Position numbers and translations under genes: made by a program. From contig CADCXC010000046.1 of NCBI GenBank assembly GCA_902806595.1, positions 930,001 to 994,000 on the forward strand: a DNA stretch of 64,000 nt. The letters run 5' to 3'. Positions 29,977-41,389 of this stretch are shown in pieces. The DNA is from Pyrenopolyporus hunteri (lineage: Eukaryota > Ascomycota > Sordariomycetes > Xylariales > Hypoxylaceae). Under the pieces are notes generated by a model. It ran no database searches. It was given only the letters and a program-made list of their open reading frames with translations, and was not told the DNA's origin. Position 1 is the stretch's first letter, and each line of letters starts with the position of its first letter.

Positions 29977-31732
29977 ACCACCTACCTACCTAGGTGCCTA
30001 CCTACCTAGCACGACCGATAAACCCCGGGCCGACGACGCATCTGATTGATCCGTTTTCCGTCGGGGCGGCTAAGCCGAGATGATGCAATAATATTATGGC
30101 ATTTGTCATAACGGAGACTTCTGGGGTTTGTTTTTCCTTAATTTCTAACCTTACCTACCTGCATCTTTCAAGTAGCCGGGTCAGGTTGACAACGCACACC
30201 GCGACAACTTCTGCCGAGAAGCGCGCTTGCTAGGACCTAGTCCAAGAATAGCAACGAGAGAGTGCTCTCGTGCCCGCCGGTCCTCCGGGTTTCGCATCAG
30301 CTGACCTTGTACCCCTCCATATCAACCAACCCCCGGATACTTTGATCAGGTAAAAGGGGGTTCTGATCACGATGGCCGGCGGGAAATGAGCGTTGGGAAG
30401 GTTCTGGACAGGTGGCTGGCAGGGGGCGTGACAGTTGATATATTAGTATTGTACTATGTATATTATCGATAGATGATGAGGTCCGAGTCCCGTGATGAAA
30501 TCATTCGAAGTAGGTACGCGAGACACAAAGGCAGGAGGTACCTATTGTACATGTAGTCATACTACCTACAAGTATAAGTTTCATGAGATCCTTTGATGAT
30601 GTATTCGACCACCTATTCGGGATAGGGTAGGTACCTCCTATTGACTACCATTATCCTAGCATCTCCGTCTTTGAGGGAGCTTTGGCTGGTGTTCATGTTT
30701 TTAAAAGGGAAAGCGATGACGTAGTACTGGGGTAGCTGATAACGAAACTCACATGAATGCATCGAGGATAATACATACATAATGATCATTGATCATAATC
30801 GGCTTTCTCCTACGTCTTGTTTCTGTTCTTGTTCATATGTAAGACAAGGATGAGTACCACGGTACCTATGGTAAGTTCCTTCCAGCTCAGCAAAGTGTAA
30901 TAAGCTGTCTCATTCCCCCGATTTGCCATGCTAGGTACTTATAGTGAGGAGCTTGCGCAGCTTTGATTATGCACGCGCATCGTTCGTAGGACGGGGGAAG
31001 AACTGACTGATTGGGAACCTTATCAGTGGACTCGAGTTATGCACCGCGTTTACCCCATAGGTACCTAGGTACCTAATGTAAGGCATGTCCCTTGCGTATG
31101 TATAATAGGCACAATACAACGCAAAGGGTAATGCATACATGCTATGCATAGGTACACAAAGTCATACCTAGCGTACCTACGCTATACGCAACATGTATCC
31201 CCTGTTCCTTGCTTCCACGACCCAGCACCTGCCCCCGAGCGTGGCCAGCATCTCCACATGGTGCCTATCGCGCCAATTCACAGGCCAGAATCTACCGGAT
31301 TAGTGACTTACACGTAGACTTACCCCTGTTTACCGCTAGCCTCCGGCGGCCCTACCCACCACCAATTCCCCTCTTTAGGCATCTTGACTGTTGTACCTTC
31401 ACACCGTAGCTGCCCCTCCTTTCCCTCGCCGCTTCTACGTATTGGCCTTATGCTCACTCTACCACCAGTCACATGTCCTTGGACTATACGAGCTAATGCA
31501 AGTTATGAGCGGTTATGTGCAGGAAGGGGTCGTTCAGAAGGCTCAGACTATATATATGTAGTATTTTTATGTAAGCGGGTTTGCAGAAGATTATGTACGT
31601 AACTTAAGGTAGATAGATTCATCAATCTGGGCCTAGAGAAAGCGAAGCTGGACAACTCGAATGAAACTCCACGACCGAAGCTTAGAGTGACAGGTAAGTA
31701 AAAGTTTAGCCTAGACGAGTTTTTATGTCCGG
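29977..31732. other. intergenic region, repeats only
   Basis: It holds the CCTA cluster at 29979-30009, scattered GGTACCTA motifs near 30514-30545, 30628-30645 and 31055-31075, and a GATCATTGATCAT palindromic patch near 30783. No gene is seen. Confidence 0.45.
29979..30009. repeat. CCTA repeat cluster
   Basis: (CCTA)3 then GGTG then (CCTA)4, directly behind the SnoaL-like stop codon. Confidence 0.9.
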
Positions 31733-31848
31733 GGCAAGATGTCCGAGCGGTCTATGGAGCTTCGCTCAAGTCACAATAGCTGGCTTAACTCTGTAAAAGG
31801 GTGATCGAAGTGTTGCAGAACCCGTAGGCTCGAATCCTACTCTTGTCG
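31733..31848 (+). tRNA. tRNA-Leu(CAA) with 34-nt intron
   Basis: Seven acceptor pairs form between GGCAAGA (31733-31739) and TCTTGTC (31841-31847), followed by a G discriminator. The D arm TCC/GGA encloses GAGCGGTCTAT, the anticodon stem CTTCG (31760-31764) pairs with CGAAG (31806-31810), and the loop CTCAAG places anticodon CAA at 31767-31769. The intron is 31771-31804, directly after position 37 as expected for nuclear tRNAs. A long variable arm, typical of Leu, precedes the T arm GTAGG-CTCGAAT-CCTAC. The same isoacceptor carries an intron in yeast. No other tRNA was found in the window by eye. Confidence 0.92.
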
Positions 31849-33655
31849 TCTTACCTTCAGAGATGTATTCCTATCTGAATACCGTATTTTTGCGACCCAA
31901 CAGTCCAAACCGTGGATGGTCCTTATCTTTATGTTCTCTGCGGTATCGCTACTTAACTAACCTGGTTGATGCTGCCCCATACCCCCATATCTCCTATATT
32001 CATGTTCTGGATACCGACTTTTTGGATGTCAGAGCCGAAAAGCGGGTATGACATCGCAAGGAGCCGTGATAACAAAGATCGCGAAAACGTAAGGGCTATT
32101 ACCTCTCGGAAACAGTTCCCTGTTGGCAGTAACGGTCTCTGCACGTAGATTAAAAGTTGCCCGAAGCCTTCTCCCAGGATCCACAACGGGCCGAAGTTTG
32201 GGAACTGCAAGGGATGATTCCGAGTGGGCATATTCGTCTTCCCTTTCGCATTGACAATACTATACTCGTTGTCAAGGCCTACAATCCTTCACGAGCTCCA
32301 CCGAATCGGAACTATAGATCTCGTAAGGGAGTCCGCCGAGGGTTCCCAATCGAATCGGGGCTACATAGTCCATCAGGTATTGGCTCAGGGGCTGATCAAG
32401 ACCTTACAACCTATTAACTAAAGCCATGTAACATGCCTTAAGTCATACAGATATTGGGAGAAGCAAGGCTGAACTTCCTAGGCTGTGACGCACCGGGGAG
32501 GGTCGGGTGAGAGAAGAGGTGGGATCGAGTCTATAGGTAACTCTGAGTCACTGGCCGTCGACGCAATCAGTCTCTCGCCGACGCTTGGATCTCGTTGGGG
32601 GTAACCTGGCGCTTTAACGACATAGTTCGGATGACACGAGATGGACGGAAGTGCGAGAGAAGGATCCCTTTATAATAAGACAATAAATGAGGAAATGACT
32701 ACATCAGGTACCTAAGTAGACCCAGATAATTTAAGTACCTGGCATACGGACCTAAGGCAAGACTTGAAGCTCAGATGATTCCCATCCCCTGCAAATATTG
32801 AGGGTAAAAACGGCGTAGGTTAGATATGTACATGTATTTCGCGTTGGGACTACATATTAGGTATGTACTACCTCTTATATATGATGTATCGTACAATGCA
32901 GTGAAGCGAGTACATACAGTCATGAAAAGCAACGGTTTTTATGCAAATTATGGAGGGAACTCCATGCTTAAAGCGGCGACGCCCCGGTACGTACACCCTC
33001 TACATCTACATCATGTAGGTACCTGCTGTACCGGAGTACAAACCACGTTCCCGGGGTCCTGCTTTACGTAGGTACCTACCTACCTACCAGGTTCCTGACC
33101 TCTTCCCCCTCTACGCCTCGCTATGATACCTATTACTTCCCATATCTTCCTCTCTCTCATTTACACATTCACAACAACTTGGAACAAACTGTCATAGACT
33201 TCGATACCCTTCTCTGAATACTATACATACTACTACTACGGACTTATATATACAGCAGTGCTGGCATTAATCACTTGACGAATACCGCGTATGAAAGAAC
33301 TTACAAAATCGTAATAATCGCCTTGCCGTTGTTGTCATCGGCTACCTGCGTCTTCCTCTCCTTTGTGTTTCCCCCCTCCCAGACCCAGCCTCGGCGTCGA
33401 TCGCGTACAACGCGCTTGTGTGTCTTTGTCCTTCCGACTCCTCATCGAATCATATCCTCGACTTAATACTCAGAACCGACGCTCATATTCTTATACGCGA
33501 TACTGCTATCTAACTCCCCACCACTCCTTAAACCCCCTTTGCTGTACTTGTCCGCGATATCCGTTGCGACCCTCGCGTTCTGAGTTGAGCTCCCTCTCGA
33601 GCTCCTCCGCTGGCGAGCAGGAAACTGCCCCGGCCATCCTGCTAGCAACCACCCT
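31849..33655. other. intergenic region and 5' leader of the WD40 gene
   Basis: No gene is supported. CCTA repeats occur at 33068-33088. From about 33090 the sequence is pyrimidine-rich (CTCTCTC, CCTTCTC), fitting the promoter and leader of the next gene. Confidence 0.4.
33068..33088. repeat. CCTA repeat cluster
   Basis: GTAGGTA followed by (CCTA)3-CC: another copy of the dispersed tetranucleotide repeat. Confidence 0.9.
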
Positions 33656-36600
33656 ATGCCCGGTTCGTCCACCCGCGATACCTCCCCGAACTCGTCCTCC
33701 TCCGTGGGGAAGAAGAGTCGTAATAAACGAAAGCAAAGGCTTACCGGAAGTGATACCCCAGGTTCAAAGAAGAAGGAAAAGAATGTTAAAGATAGCGGCG
33801 GGGTTGTTGCAGCGGTGACAAGACATGGAGCTAAGTTCACGTACGCCCCCCTCTTACTCTCGTCCGGCCGTTCTCGAGCGAGTTATCTATTCGCCGGTCT
33901 TCGAAGATCTCAGGGCTAACGTAACCTAGTAGCAGCATCAGTCCCAATGATGCATCTCCGCCCTTTGACTCCCCTATGGTCCAGTCTCCTGAGCTGAAGC
34001 CAGCGGTCCCCGCCTCGATCCCTGTGAACGGCAATGTAACAGTCTCCCCGTCGCTAGATGCGGTGTCGACAACCTCCGTGTCTGCTAGCACGGCACCGAG
34101 CGCTAATGACTGGGCGCGAGCCATGGGGCCCTTGGCCGGTTCGCCGTCGAACTTAATAAGTATCATGGGCGATTCCCCACCAACTCAACCTTCTTCTTAC
34201 GAAGACCAACGGGCTTTGCCATATGCTTGGAGTGCGCAACACAGGCAGCAGTTTGTGAACAATGCTTATTCGGCTTCACCTCCCAACGGTATCAGGCGGC
34301 CTTTGAGCTTCCAACTGGACTCGCACTACCCCGCGAATGATCTTCGGTCTCAGGCTTCATCGCCTCCTGGTGCTCGAAGAAGTTCGATGCACTCTCCGTT
34401 CCCCCCACCTCGAATCGGATCTCACCCACCGTTGCCCCACCAACCTCAAGCGCATTTCTACGGAGCTCCAGAAATCGACTTCGATTTGAACGCCAAAGCC
34501 GGGCTGAAACCAGGTGAAAGGGGCTACTACTTCGGATTTGACACTCTTCCAAATCCAAACGGGGTTCCCGTGGCGGGCAGCGACAATGTTGTTCTTGCAG
34601 GTTACGAAGGCGGCATAGACATCTACAGCGTTACGAAGCACACCGTAGAGCCGCTCGCTAGCCTGAAAGGGCTGCGAGGTGGCGTTTACGATGCAAAGAT
34701 TCTACCCTGGGACGGTATACCGGACCCCTACGGCATCTTTCCCTTAATTGCCCTTGTTATTCACGGGCCGGCGGTTCCCCAAGTTGCTCCAGAGATTACC
34801 GTCGACATCCATTCCGACGGGCAGTCTAGTCCTCAATTAGATGGTATTCATACGCCTCAGTCGGACAGCGAGCAGCGACGGGTCAATGCTGGCAAGACGC
34901 TACCAATAATTGATGCCTATCAAACCGCTGTTGAGGTGTATTCCCTGACAACAAACAGGCTTGTCGACGTGCTTTTACAGGCTCCAAAAACTCCCATAAA
35001 GACTCTGGTGTCAAACCCTATCTTCAGAAGTCCTCCACCGGCTGGCGCTTTTCAGATCCGCGCCGATGCTGGGAGTGTCGTGGTATCCTCGGGTGTCACT
35101 GGTGAGTGTTGGATCTATCGACAGGTGAGAATCGAGCAAGAGCCGGGGTGCCAGTTCTGTTGCATAGGCAAGGTATGGACTAGTTTAGGTGGGAGCTCGA
35201 TTCCCGAAACGGAAAATGGCCACAACTCGCTTCCCGCTGGCAAACGTCCGCAGATGCCCATCATGGCACTTAATGGCAGATGGCTAGCCTATTGTCCTCC
35301 GGCGCCGTCGCCTCAGAAATCTCTCAACCCATTCATTCCGGTTCCAATCGACGGGAAAGCACCCGGCTTAACAACTCTCGCCCCTCCTATCTTACCAAAC
35401 GAGAATTCCGACGTCGACCAGCCCATGCCCGATGGCGTGATGAACCGCATAATGAGGGAGACCACCCAGGATTTCATACAAGGAGCTCGATGGGTTACGA
35501 AGCAGTCGGCTCAGTTGTGGAAGAGCTATTGGGCCAAGCCCGGTCAGCAAACGCAGTCTCGACAGCCTCAAATGGGCTCGCCTCCTTGGAGTGGAGGATA
35601 TTCGGGAAGATCCGACGCTTCGCAATTTCCTCCCACTTACGGCATACCCGGCCAGGCGGTAACTAAAGAGCCAGGCCTCGTATCAATCTTGGACTTGCAA
35701 AGTTTATCAAACTCAGCCGCGATCCACCACGTCACTACGTTCAAAGCACCACTCGGTTGCAGCTTTGTGTCCTTCTCTCCAACTGGCCTATCCCTCTTCA
35801 CTGCGAGCAGCAAAGGGGACGTGCAGACAGTGTGGGACCTAATGCGTATCCAGTACACGAAGTCTTCCGCTTTGCAGAATTCGCAACCAGCAAATGGCCA
35901 CGCAACCCGGGTAAGGCAGGTCGCACAATTCTCACGGATGACTGTAGCTCGGATCGTCGACGTCGCATGGGCGAAGCCAAACGGAGAACGGGCGGCGATG
36001 GTGACTGAGAGAGGCACCGTTCACCTGCTCGATATGCCCCCAAGCGCTTTTACGTGGCCGCCTCCACGCCGTCGGGTTAGAGTTCAGGAGGGTTCGCCCA
36101 AAGGTTCTGAAAACGGCCAGTCGGCGGTTTCACTCGCATCAAACGCCCTGAGCTCTGCCTACGATGCCACTCGAACTTTAACCTCTCGCCACCGGCGCAC
36201 AAGCTCGAATTCGCAAACCCCGTCGACCATTATGGACCATGCTAGCTATGGAGGTAAAGTGCTTGCCGCAGGAATTAGTCATTCCTTGGGCAACGCAGGG
36301 ACCGCTATCAACCAGCTGCGCCATACCGGCGAGAACCGCGTCAGCCTGCCACCCGGAAGCATGCCACCCGGCCCATTCTGTGCGACATGGATTACAGGCA
36401 AGAAGTATCACACTCTGTTTGTGCTAGGAGATGGCCTGGTTAGGACTTTCCCGGGGAAAAGCAGAAGGCCAACGGTCGGAAAGGATAAGCTACGCTTTTA
36501 TCGCAGTAATCGGTACAGGGACTTCAGGCTGAAAAGCTTACCTGATGATCTGATTGCGCCGTCGGTCAAGCAGATGCTCGACCCGATCGAAGACCTCGAC

Positions 36601-37155
36601 CTCGTCAACCAAGACCACGAGGGTAGTAATACGTTAGTCTTCAATCCTCGACCACAACTTGTCGACTCCGATTATAGCCCCGAAGCTTCCATCCCGCAAG
36701 CTGAGATAGAGTCAAGCGCGCCTTACCAGCCATTCCATACAGATAGGCGCGTGGGTTTATATGTATACGGTAATGAGCTCGCGAACGATGCTCTAACTAC
36801 CGTGTCTCATCTTCTCGAAGCTACGAAGTTAGAGGATAGACCGAAAGGCAACAAACGCCGCCAGGTCAAAGAGCCGTCGAAGCAGCCCTGGGCCTTCGGC
36901 CAGGTCTTGAACGTAGACAAAGTGAATGCGGGGACGGCAAGCTTGATTTACGAGGACATCGCCGGCAGCGTCGACGACCACCGGGCCCTACCCGCCTCGG
37001 CTATGGAGCGGGTCCTGCAGGTCGGGGAGAACGACGAGCAGATCGTTGTTACAACTCGGCGGCGTAGGGTTGGGAACAGGTCAATAGACGCTGACGAAGA
37101 TGGATTCTTTGAGGATGATTGCGAAGTTCTTGATTTTGCGGACCAGAGAGTTTGA
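33656..37155 (+). CDS. BCAS3-like WD40 protein
   Basis: Two exons, 33656-33840 and 33930-37155 (89-bp intron with GTACGC donor and a CTAAC branch site), give 1136 aa. Exon 1 is Ser/Lys-rich and ends KFT. The beta-propeller part starts near residue 240 (VVLAGYEGGIDIYSV, LKGLRGGVYDAKILPW) and resumes near 640-760 with GLVSILDL, FKAPLGCSFVSFSPTG and VDVAWAKPNGERAAMVTERG, in the order found in BCAS3, a PROPPIN-like relative of Atg18 that associates with phagophores in animals. An IDEDG-type acidic tail ends the protein. Long low-complexity loops sit between blades. Function in fungi is not established; an autophagy link is inference from the family. Confidence 0.8.
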
Positions 37156-37694
37156 GGCAGACGTCGAATTTGGAGTGGTTTTGACGAAGTCGAGAGCTGC
37201 TTGCATAGGCGTCTTGGTTCAACACAGGATAGTTGGATGCTCAGACTGCGCAAACATCCGCGGGAGGCGACGGGCGAAATATCTTTGCGAACGCATCTTG
37301 TCAGACTCTCGCTCAATCTAATCTGGTTTGGGACTCGGAAGGGAACGGAATGGCAGGGTTGGAGTCAATCGCATAATTCATATATTGCATTACAGGGACG
37401 CGAGATGTATAGTCCCGTTGTCATTACGAGTTGAACCCAACTCAATTAGATACCATCAAGTCGCCTTGATCCATTTACAGTTTTTAATTGTAAGATGTCT
37501 TGAAATATGTGATTATCTTTTTTAGTATTAGAGATTTTAATGTGATTCTGGCAATATAGATCGCCTGGGCCTCTGATTTGGGGGGCAGCGCATGTGAGAA
37601 TCACGGCTAATCAGTTCCACTCAACTCCGGCCCTGCCCAACTCCTACTCGTATATATAAGACACGTATTTCTCAGCCTCAAAGACGAATAAAAC
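37156..37694. other. convergent intergenic region
   Basis: 3' flanks of the WD40 gene (+) and DPM2 (-). No gene or repeat is seen. Confidence 0.4.
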
Positions 37695-38120
37695 TTATGC
37701 CTTCTTCTTAGCTGCGGCGGCCTTGGCCTTGACGGTCTTCTTCCTGTTGCTACGGATCATGACGACGCTCAGGAACGAGCCGACAACAGCGCAGCCGAGA
37801 AGAACGAGGATAACGGGAATACGAATGGCCCAGACCCGCGGCGGGAAGAAGTTGTGAAGGGGGTGGTCCGAATCGACGAAGGGCTGCGAGTGGATATGTT
37901 AGAGTGAGAGGGTTCGCAGTAGAGGAAAGTAGAGGAGGGAGGCCGAACCATAGCCAAGGTCCATATGGAGTAGTAGAGGAAGACGACGGAGGCGGCCACG
38001 AGCATGGCTAAGCCGACGAGAGTGCCGAGCTGCGAGACGGTCGAGAGTTAGTAAGGAGGCATATAATATGACAGGTATATACTAGAGGAGAGGAGGGGAG
38101 CAGAGGGATGTGCGTACCAT
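37695..38120 (-). CDS. DPM2: dolichol-phosphate mannosyltransferase subunit 2
   Basis: Three exons on the minus strand, 38120-38118, 38029-37949 and 37883-37695, give 90 aa. The first exon is only the ATG; splicing gives MLGTLVGLAMLVAAS, then YYSIWTLAM, then PFVDSDHPLHNFFPPRVWAI, the conserved DPM2 block. Two membrane helices (about 3-27 and 45-67) and a Lys/Ala-rich cytosolic tail fit the family, as does the length. DPM2 stabilises the catalytic Dpm1 subunit in the ER membrane, which makes the mannose donor for N-glycans, O-mannose and GPI anchors. Exon 2 and 3 are firm; exon 1 rests on a good GTACGC donor right after the ATG and frame. Confidence 0.9.
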
Positions 38121-38749
38121 TGTCGATTATAAGATGGTGAATTAGTAAGGTTTTGAGTTTGATAGAGGAATGAACGTGCTGAATAGACTCCGTCGGGGAG
38201 TATATATATGCGCCGGCTTGTCTGTGGAAGTTGATCTGTTATCCGGCGATGTAGATGATATGTACCTAGGTGACCTGGCGGGATATGTACTAGTAATAGA
38301 GATGCCCCCATCAGAAACGAGACGCGACACGAATAGCGAATCGAGGTAGCGAATAATTAAAGAGTAAGAGTGGGGCCGTGGCTTGCTTCTACGGTGGCGT
38401 GTGGCGTGTGCTTGCAGGACGAAGCAGACAAGCTAATGCAAGGTGTGAGCCGATCAGCCAATCATAGGGTAGGCAGATATGTAGACCCACCTTACACTTA
38501 AAGATATCTAGGGGTACGTGGGTACGTAGCCAGCCTCGCCCAAAACTTTCGACATTCGTCACGTCCAACTTTCGCCTTGCCTAGTTCAACTTTTCCATCA
38601 TTTATTCAACCTCGTTATCTCAACACGGGAAGCCCGCCAACGACGAAGGAAGCTTCACCACCCTGTCGTGGATTGATCATCTAGATCATCTAGACCGTCC
38701 ACTCCCTACTCCAGTGGATAGAGGAGTTGTTCGACAGCGGTAATAGATC
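38121..38749. promoter_or_regulatory. divergent promoter of DPM2 and CWC22
   Basis: A 629-bp spacer between two core genes read in opposite directions. CT-rich leader sequence precedes CWC22, and an ATCTAGATCATCTAGA patch lies at 38679-38694. No factor sites can be named. Confidence 0.4.
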
Positions 38750-41389
38750 ATGGCGGAGGTCGAGACGCGCCACCTAGGCGAACGGTCGCCCAACCAAGTT
38801 CCCGTTCCTCGCTCTCCCCGTCGCGATCACGATCGCGGCCGACCCCGAGATGGCGGCGATAAATACAGACCCGCTCGCGACCGCGACCGCGACCGCCGCT
38901 CACCACCTCCCCGCCAACGCTCGCCACCTCGCCAGCGCACGCCGCCGAGGATGCCTACCGAGGAGGAGAAGCAAGCAGCAGCGAAGGCCGAATACGAGAA
39001 GCTCCTGAATATGCGATCGGGAGGGACGTACATTCCCCCCGCGCGCTTGCGGGCTCTACAGGCACAGATCACGGACAAGACGAGCAAGGAGTACCAGCGC
39101 ATGGCCTGGGAGGCGTTGAAGAAGAGTATCAACGGTCTCATCAACAAGGTCAACGTCTCCAACATCAAGCACATCGTCCCGGAATTATTCCAGGAGAACC
39201 TGATCAGGGGCCGGGGACTGTTCTGCAGGAGCATCATGAAAGCGCAGGCTGCCAGTTTACCCTTCACACCGGTCTTAGCTGCCATGGCCGCCATCGTCAA
39301 TACGAAGCTCCCGCAGGTCGGGGAGCTGCTTGTCAAGAGATTGGTTATACAGTTTAGGAAGGCGTTCAAGCGAAACGACAAGGCTGTTTGCTTATCCTCG
39401 ACCATGTTCATCGCGCATCTGGTCAATCAGCAGGTGGTCCACGAGATGCTGGCAGCCCAGATGCTGATCCTGCTATTACAAAAACCGACGGACGACAGCG
39501 TGGAAATCGCGGTGGGCCTGACGAAAGAAGTAGGCCAGCATCTCGAAGATATGAACCCGGCCATTGCCGGTATCGTCTTCGACCAATTCAGAAATATTTT
39601 GCATGAGGCAGACATAGACAAGCGAGTGCAGTTCATGATCGAGGTCTTATTCCAGGTGCGCAAAGACAAATTCAAGGATAACCCAGCGATCAAGGAGGAG
39701 CTGGACTTGATCGAAGAAGAGGACCAAATCACGCATAGAATCGAATTAAGCGCCGACCTCGATGTTCAGGACGGACTCAATATTTTCAAATACGACCCCG
39801 AATGGGAGGAAAACGAAGCAGCCTACAGGAAATTAAGAGCCGAGATTCTGGGAGAAGGAAGCGACGACGACGAAGATGAAGATGATGAAGATGAGAGCTC
39901 CGACGAAGAGAACGAGGAGGAGAAAGCTATGGAGATCAAGGACCAGTCCAACACCGACCTGGTCAACCTACGCAAGACTATTTACCTCACCATCATGAGC
40001 AGTATGGACCCCGAAGAATGCGTACACAAGCTCATGAAGATCAATTTACCGGCCGGCCAAGAGCCCGAGTTACCCTCCATGGTGGTGGAGTGCTGTAGTC
40101 AGGAGAAGACGTATTCAAAGTTCTTCGGCCTGATTGGCGAAAGGTTTGCAAAGATCAATCGCTTATGGTGCGATCTCTTTACCCAAAGCTTCGAGAAGTA
40201 CTACGAGACCATTCACCGGTACGAGACGAACCGACTGCGAAACATCGCCAGGTTCTTTGGCCATATGTTTGGCTCGGACGCTATCGGCTGGCATGCTATG
40301 TCAATCATACACCTGAACGAAGACGAGACGACATCCGCGAGCAGAATTTTCATCAAGATCCTGTTCCAGGAAATCTCCGAAGAACTTGGCATGACTAAGT
40401 TGAAGGCACGAATGCGTGACGAGACGTTACAGGAAAGCTTCACCGGTCTCTTCCCCCGTGATAACGCCCGTAACGTGCGGTTTTCGATCAACTACTTCAC
40501 TAGTATCGGCATGGGCGCTCTGACGGAGGAGATGAGAGAGTATTTAGCGAATATGCCAAAGCCGGCTCTTCCCGCGCCTCCCGCCGCTGCGGACGACTCC
40601 GACTCAGATTCAGTTTCCAGCTATTCGTCATACACAGGTTCCTCTTATTCATCCCGCTCCAGATCCAGATCTCGCACGCCGCCACGGCGGGCTCTCGATA
40701 GGGGCCGCTCTCCGTCCCGAACACCCCCCAGGCGAGCCAGGTCACCCTCATACAGCAAGAGCAGAAGCCGGTCCCGCTCCCGGTCGTACTCCTACAGCTC
40801 GTCCCGGAGCCCTTCGCCGCGACGGACTAGCAAGAGATATTCGAACTCCGCAAGTCCGCCCCGCGGCCGTCAAGACTCCAATTACTCGCGGTACAGATCG
40901 GTAACTCCACCAGCTACCCGAGGAGCCGGCAGACCGCGTTCGTACAGCCGCGGCCGCGGCTCCACGCGCTCCCGCTCCTACACACCCTCCCGTAGCCGCA
41001 GCCCGCCACCTCGCAGAGCGGCAGCAAGGCCATCGCCAAGCCGTAGTCCGCCGCCACCGCGCAGAGCCCCCGTACGACAGCGCTCGTACTCGGCCAGCCC
41101 CCCCCCTCGCCGACCGCGCCGCGGCGACAGCTACTCGCGGTCCCGATCCCCGCCTCCTGCGCAGCGTGGCCGTCCCGTAAGGAGCTCACCCTCGCCTCCC
41201 GCGGGACGCCGCAGAAACACTAGTTCTGTCAGCAGCGCCCCCCGGAAACGGCCTAGATACGACAGCCGCTCGCCTACCCCGGCCGACGTCAAGAGGAGGC
41301 GGTATAGCTATAGCTCGAGTCGGTCGCCGCCGCCGCCTCCACCGTCTCGCGGTAGAAGGGGCAGTAGGGACGCTAGGGATAGGAGCTAG
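38750..41389 (+). CDS. CWC22: pre-mRNA-splicing factor CWC22
   Basis: A single exon of 879 aa. After an Arg/Asp/Pro-rich N-terminus, the MIF4G domain spans about 115-300 (starting AWEALKKSINGLINKVNVSN, with GRGLFCRSIMKAQ) and the MA3 domain about 400-520 (DLVNLRKTIYLTIMSSMDPEE). Between them are an FKYDPEWEENE block and an acidic D/E run. From about 600 to the end the protein is an Arg-Ser domain of about 280 residues. CWC22 joins the spliceosome before step one and, in animals, delivers eIF4AIII for exon junction complex assembly. The order and spacing match the family closely. The RS tail is long compared with budding yeast, which lacks it. Confidence 0.96.
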   Translation: MAEVETRHLGERSPNQVPVPRSPRRDHDRGRPRDGGDKYRPARDRDRDRRSPPPRQRSPPRQRTPPRMPTEEEKQAAAKAEYEKLLNMRSGGTYIPPARLRALQAQITDKTSKEYQRMAWEALKKSINGLINKVNVSNIKHIVPELFQENLIRGRGLFCRSIMKAQAASLPFTPVLAAMAAIVNTKLPQVGELLVKRLVIQFRKAFKRNDKAVCLSSTMFIAHLVNQQVVHEMLAAQMLILLLQKPTDDSVEIAVGLTKEVGQHLEDMNPAIAGIVFDQFRNILHEADIDKRVQFMIEVLFQVRKDKFKDNPAIKEELDLIEEEDQITHRIELSADLDVQDGLNIFKYDPEWEENEAAYRKLRAEILGEGSDDDEDEDDEDESSDEENEEEKAMEIKDQSNTDLVNLRKTIYLTIMSSMDPEECVHKLMKINLPAGQEPELPSMVVECCSQEKTYSKFFGLIGERFAKINRLWCDLFTQSFEKYYETIHRYETNRLRNIARFFGHMFGSDAIGWHAMSIIHLNEDETTSASRIFIKILFQEISEELGMTKLKARMRDETLQESFTGLFPRDNARNVRFSINYFTSIGMGALTEEMREYLANMPKPALPAPPAAADDSDSDSVSSYSSYTGSSYSSRSRSRSRTPPRRALDRGRSPSRTPPRRARSPSYSKSRSRSRSRSYSYSSSRSPSPRRTSKRYSNSASPPRGRQDSNYSRYRSVTPPATRGAGRPRSYSRGRGSTRSRSYTPSRSRSPPPRRAAARPSPSRSPPPPRRAPVRQRSYSASPPPRRPRRGDSYSRSRSPPPAQRGRPVRSSPSPPAGRRRNTSSVSSAPRKRPRYDSRSPTPADVKRRRYSYSSSRSPPPPPPSRGRRGSRDARDRS

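Noticed and set aside
31961..31976. A 16-mer near CCTGGTTGATGCTGCC, 15 of 16 identical to the 5' end of 18S rRNA.
   Set aside because: The bases that follow do not continue into 18S sequence, so it is probably chance.
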